Source of the DNA: Hydractinia symbiolongicarpus | Taxonomy: Eukaryota; Cnidaria; Hydrozoa; Anthoathecata; Hydractiniidae | NCBI RefSeq assembly: GCF_029227915.1 | Contig: NC_079876.1 | Span: forward strand, 32,285,828 to 32,349,827 | Direction of reading: 5' to 3' | DNA: 64,000 nucleotides | Shown here: piece by piece, positions 60,606 through 64,000 of the stretch | Layout of the letters: every line of letters starts with the position of its first letter | How positions within the stretch are numbered: position 1 is the stretch's first letter | Notes under the pieces: generated by a model | What the model saw: only the letters and a program-made list of their open reading frames with translations | The model's database searches: none | What the model was told of the DNA's origin: nothing | Position numbers and translations under genes: made by a program

Positions 60606-61429
60606 AAGTGAAAATTAGATTTCGTGACTTTGATAATAATCATCATGGGGAGATATGGAAGACGAGAAATGAGCTCCGAATTTCTATCATAATAAATATC
60701 TTATATATTAATTCCCTTGCGTGAGTAAAACTGTGAGTCCACGACACGGAAATCACGGGTCACTTTCTTATGACGTGGCTGTACGCTAAAATTTAACTAA
60801 AAAGATTAGGGATGTACTTCATAGAAATCGCACATAAGGTGTAAATATATAACCCGCTGCTAATAACGATATAAATATATATACCCTTATGCCAAAAAAC
60901 TCTATGTTAGCATATATATATAGGTATCGCTACATATGAAACGGTATTAGATATTCACAAAGCATACGCACTGTTAAATGAAGTTCCTAGCATAAAACGG
61001 AAATTGTGTTTACGAAAAAGGTGGCTGTTCTTTTTGAGTATTCTCTACCCTTTCATTCAAAATAAATCTTTAAAAAAACATTTGAAGAAGAGCATCGTTT
61101 TATAAATTAATCATAGCAAGGTTCTGTAAGGTTTTTTCATGTTTTATTTTCAGTTTTTATTATATTATTGTTGCCAGACATGTTTTATAGCTAGCATCAT
61201 AAAAAGCCAACCACCACCAACAACTAGCTAGCTAGCTAGGAATATATATATATATATATGTAGCCATGTTCTTTATACCTAGCTAAGTCTCCAGTTTATA
61301 TTTAAGTGACTAGCTATTAGCTGCTGTAGCTAGCTAATGCTAGCTTTAAACTAAAGATTCCCAGTATATATATTCCCACAAAACCCATCAAACGTTATTA
61401 ACCCTGAAAATTTTAAACATTTTCCTGGT
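60606..61429. other. Intergenic, simple repeats only
   Basis: Contains short AT runs and several copies of gctagctag near 61220-61345. Nothing else supported. Confidence 0.45.
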
Positions 61430-63110
61430 TTTTTTTGGTTTGCGAAGTTCTTTTTCTCCAAATATTCTGAAAATAAAGTTCAGAAATTACTTATTTTTAA
61501 AATGTAAATTTAATTTGCTTCAAATTGTGGTTTTGACATTTTCATGTAAGAATTTGTGGGCAAAAACCTTAATCAGCATGCTAAAAGAACTGACTTTTCT
61601 TAATTTAGAATTACTAAACACAACCATTTTCTTACATTTAGTGTAAACTTTTGTGCGTATGGCTTATATTTAATACACCAAAAGAGCTATATACTTTGTT
61701 GATTTAAATTTTATACTCTTTGTAAGCTATTTTTTTCTTCTTTTTGACATTTTGAATTAACTTATTGTTGTAGAAGGCATATAATATACATGCATATAAA
61801 AAAATGGAATTTTGCAAATTTCTGTTTTACCACTCAATTTTTACATTTTATAAGTTATTTGGAACAGAATGGTATGAAATAGACCAAAATGCCTGATCTT
61901 AGTTGTTTTTAATTTACAGGCTGTGTCTGTAAAACTTTAAGGGGAACATTTGGTGGAAGACAATGGCATGACATATACTGATAGAACTGATTTTTGTTGT
62001 GTTAGATGTTATATCTGAACCTTTTTGACATTTTATGTTAATTTTGCGAGGAAGGACCATATATATATATATATACAGAAGAAGAATTCAATTTTACACC
62101 TTGCAAGCTTTGTTTTTCTATATTTTGTATAAATTCTTACTGGGGAGGACTCCGTGCAATATATCGAAATGACTGATCCTTCTCGATTTAAATTTGATGT
62201 GTTCTAAATCGTATATAGTTTTGGAAATTTTGTGTAAGATTTAATGGGTAAGGGCTAGATGCAATATGTCAAAAAAACTTTTTTTGTTGAATCAGAAGCA
62301 CTCCCTACAACCATTCTTTTTTTTACAGTTTGTGAAGCTTTTGTGAGGAAAGAGTGTATGCAATATTATCGAAATAACTGATTTTTGTTGCAAACTGTCT
62401 TTCTTAGGCATTTTGGATTAAAATATTGTTTTAGAGGGCATATGCAGTAGATATATGTACCGAAATAATTAAATTTTGCAAACTTTGATTTTGTCGTTAC
62501 CTCTCATTTTTTACATTTTGATTAAACTTTTGTGGGAGACCGTCGGTATGCGAAGGACCAAAATAAGAGATTTTAGTATTATTTAGAATTTGTATTTTGT
62601 GTTGCAAAATTGGTGCAAAAATTGACATAAAATAAACTTATATACAGATTGATTGCTGTTGTTTAACATGACTCATTATGACTTATATATATATTTTATG
62701 AAAATTTGTGACAGAATACTATGTGAGATTTGAAATTTTGTTTACTTTATTGATGGTAAAACAGCATGCAAATTGCTAAAAGGACTTTATTAATTTTAGA
62801 TTTAAACACCGTTATTTTGTTGGCATTTTGTCTAAAGTTTGGTGAGGAAGGACCGTATGCAATATATCAAATAATGTTTTATTGCATTATAATTTATCCT
62901 TGCAAATCCCTTTTTAACACCTTAGATAAAAATTTCTACTTAGGCAAAATTTATTGTTTATTTTTCACATTTTGTGTCAACCTTTGGCAGGGTTTGCAAT
63001 AAACTAACTGATTTTAACATATACAATGAGAGAGATTTGTGTTTGACATTGATCAGCTTTTTTGTATATATGTGGCGTTTTGAGTGATTTAAATTTTATG
63101 GGTGAGATGT
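61430..63110 (+). repeat. Old, strongly diverged tandem array of about 100-bp units
   Basis: Recurring words in the same order, aaa.ctgattttt, tttttgacatttt, ttttgtg.gga(a)ggac and atgcaatatatc.aaa, appear near 61740, 61860, 61950, 62040, 62160, 62270, 62350, 62530 and 62840. The spacing varies and similarity is low. No coding. Confidence 0.55.
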
Positions 63111-64000
63111 ATGTTGAAATGCTTTTAAAAACTTTTTTCCGAATAATTTTCGCATTTGTCAGATGGTCAGAGCAGTAATTTTAGTAGATTTAGATTTTAA
63201 ATGTCACATATACACTGCAGTTGTTGGACACCTTCAATTTTTTTGTCATTTATATAATAATGCAGATGTAAGATGCGCACTGCTGTATTGTTTGTTTTTT
63301 GATGGACATATATCTGCTACATAAATTAAATGGAATACAGTGGATTCTTCCACGGGAAACAGCTAGTATATATTAATATCTATATATAATTTGGGAAGGA
63401 ACAATAAAAAATTAATTAATATAACATGATTGATTCATAACTTACGGAACTGAGATATCATTTGGATTTATATAATAAAGCAATAATATGTGTTTAAGTA
63501 AAATCTTAGATCGATTAGTCCTGGAAGCACAGTCTCGCGAATTTTTCTTCTATTCACACCCACTAATATAAAAAATATTATAGGGACAAATTTATATACA
63601 ACATGAATCATAAATATTCTTACGTGAACAAAAAATCTATTTTTAAAGTTGCTTTTCCCAAGAGCCACCAAGAAGGAAAAACCGCGTATTTGATTTTGAT
63701 ATTTTCGGAATTCAAGATCCGTCGATTTTAACTTTTGTAAGTTTAACGAATTTGAATCATTGTATATGAGAATTGAAACGAAAAGGATGGTTTTAGGTGA
63801 GCTAATTATATATTTTTTGTGTGCTATGGAGAACCTTTTTTTTATTTGTTTACATTTTATTGTTATAATTTTCATAAAGGCTTCCCAAACCGGTTAATAG
63901 GGAATTTTTTTTCTTTCTATGTTTAATCTTGTTTTAGAAACATTTAGGCATTTTAATGCTTTTAAGTTTTGTTTAATTAAGATTTGTATTGTGAAGGTTT
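63111..64000. other. No recognised feature
   Basis: AT-rich to the window end. A minus-strand open stretch at 63468-63875 (135 codons, Phe/Ile/Lys-rich) shows no family resemblance and lacks splice or codon support. Confidence 0.45.

Overview
The window is animal nuclear DNA. It is AT-rich, has short exons with GT-AG introns, long microsatellites and many decayed transposons. The mix of element types (Helitron with OTU, Penelope-like element, several LINE types, tRNA-derived SINEs, many short TIR elements) and the style of the one large gene suggest a marine invertebrate, most likely a cnidarian and perhaps a hydrozoan. That assignment is inference; nothing here is bacterial.

Layout. 1-10.5 kb: a decayed autonomous Helitron (Helentron/Helitron2 type). 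Its first ORF carries a 2A ribosome-skipping motif after a hydrophobic segment, then an OTU protease start. A zinc finger/DUF6570-like part, HUH Rep and Pif1 helicase follow, broken by stops and frameshifts. Downstream come two kinds of tandem repeat, with a LINE (minus strand) nested in them. 11.1-14.0 kb: a large foldback element made of GACGTC palindromes with TA flanks. 14.2-14.6 kb: the last two exons of a plus-strand gene. 15.0 kb: a tRNA-like gene. 15.2-19.7 kb: an inverted pair of CTTGCC-rich repeats, a SINE with an approximately 920-bp perfect (ATCT)n tail, and a nested CR1/Jockey-like LINE. 20.5-24.8 kb: a retrotransposon remnant that joins a USP-type deubiquitinase domain to a NeSL/R2-like reverse transcriptase. 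24.8-27.5 kb: a broken multi-exon gene (minus) of a family I cannot name, followed by an (AT)n tract.

29.9-42.4 kb is the main result: a minus-strand gene of at least 22 exons whose splice phases I checked one by one. In order it encodes a KMT5A-like SET domain, an acidic linker with an internal duplication, two zinc fingers, a tyrosine recombinase (Crypton-like) domain and a C-terminal SANT-like segment. The frame stays open across all junctions except one small exon with an 8-A run. The SET motif NHS reads NDS and the box II histidine of the recombinase is replaced, so enzymatic activity is uncertain.

42.6-48.5 kb holds four or five short TIR elements and a hAT-type transposase fragment. 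49.4-55.1 kb is an approximately 105-bp satellite in which every unit contains a polypyrimidine tract plus AG; it is old and diverged at the left, homogenised in the core, and interrupted by a TIR element, a Penelope-like tail and a full-length SINE. 56.9-64 kb holds a 60-bp duplication, an (AT)n tract, two Penelope-like RT fragments, a second foldback element built on GAGTC, and an old diverged tandem array.

The genes do not form a pathway. The recurrent themes are mobile elements carrying ubiquitin-type cysteine proteases (OTU and USP), and a chromatin-type SET domain fused to a recombinase.
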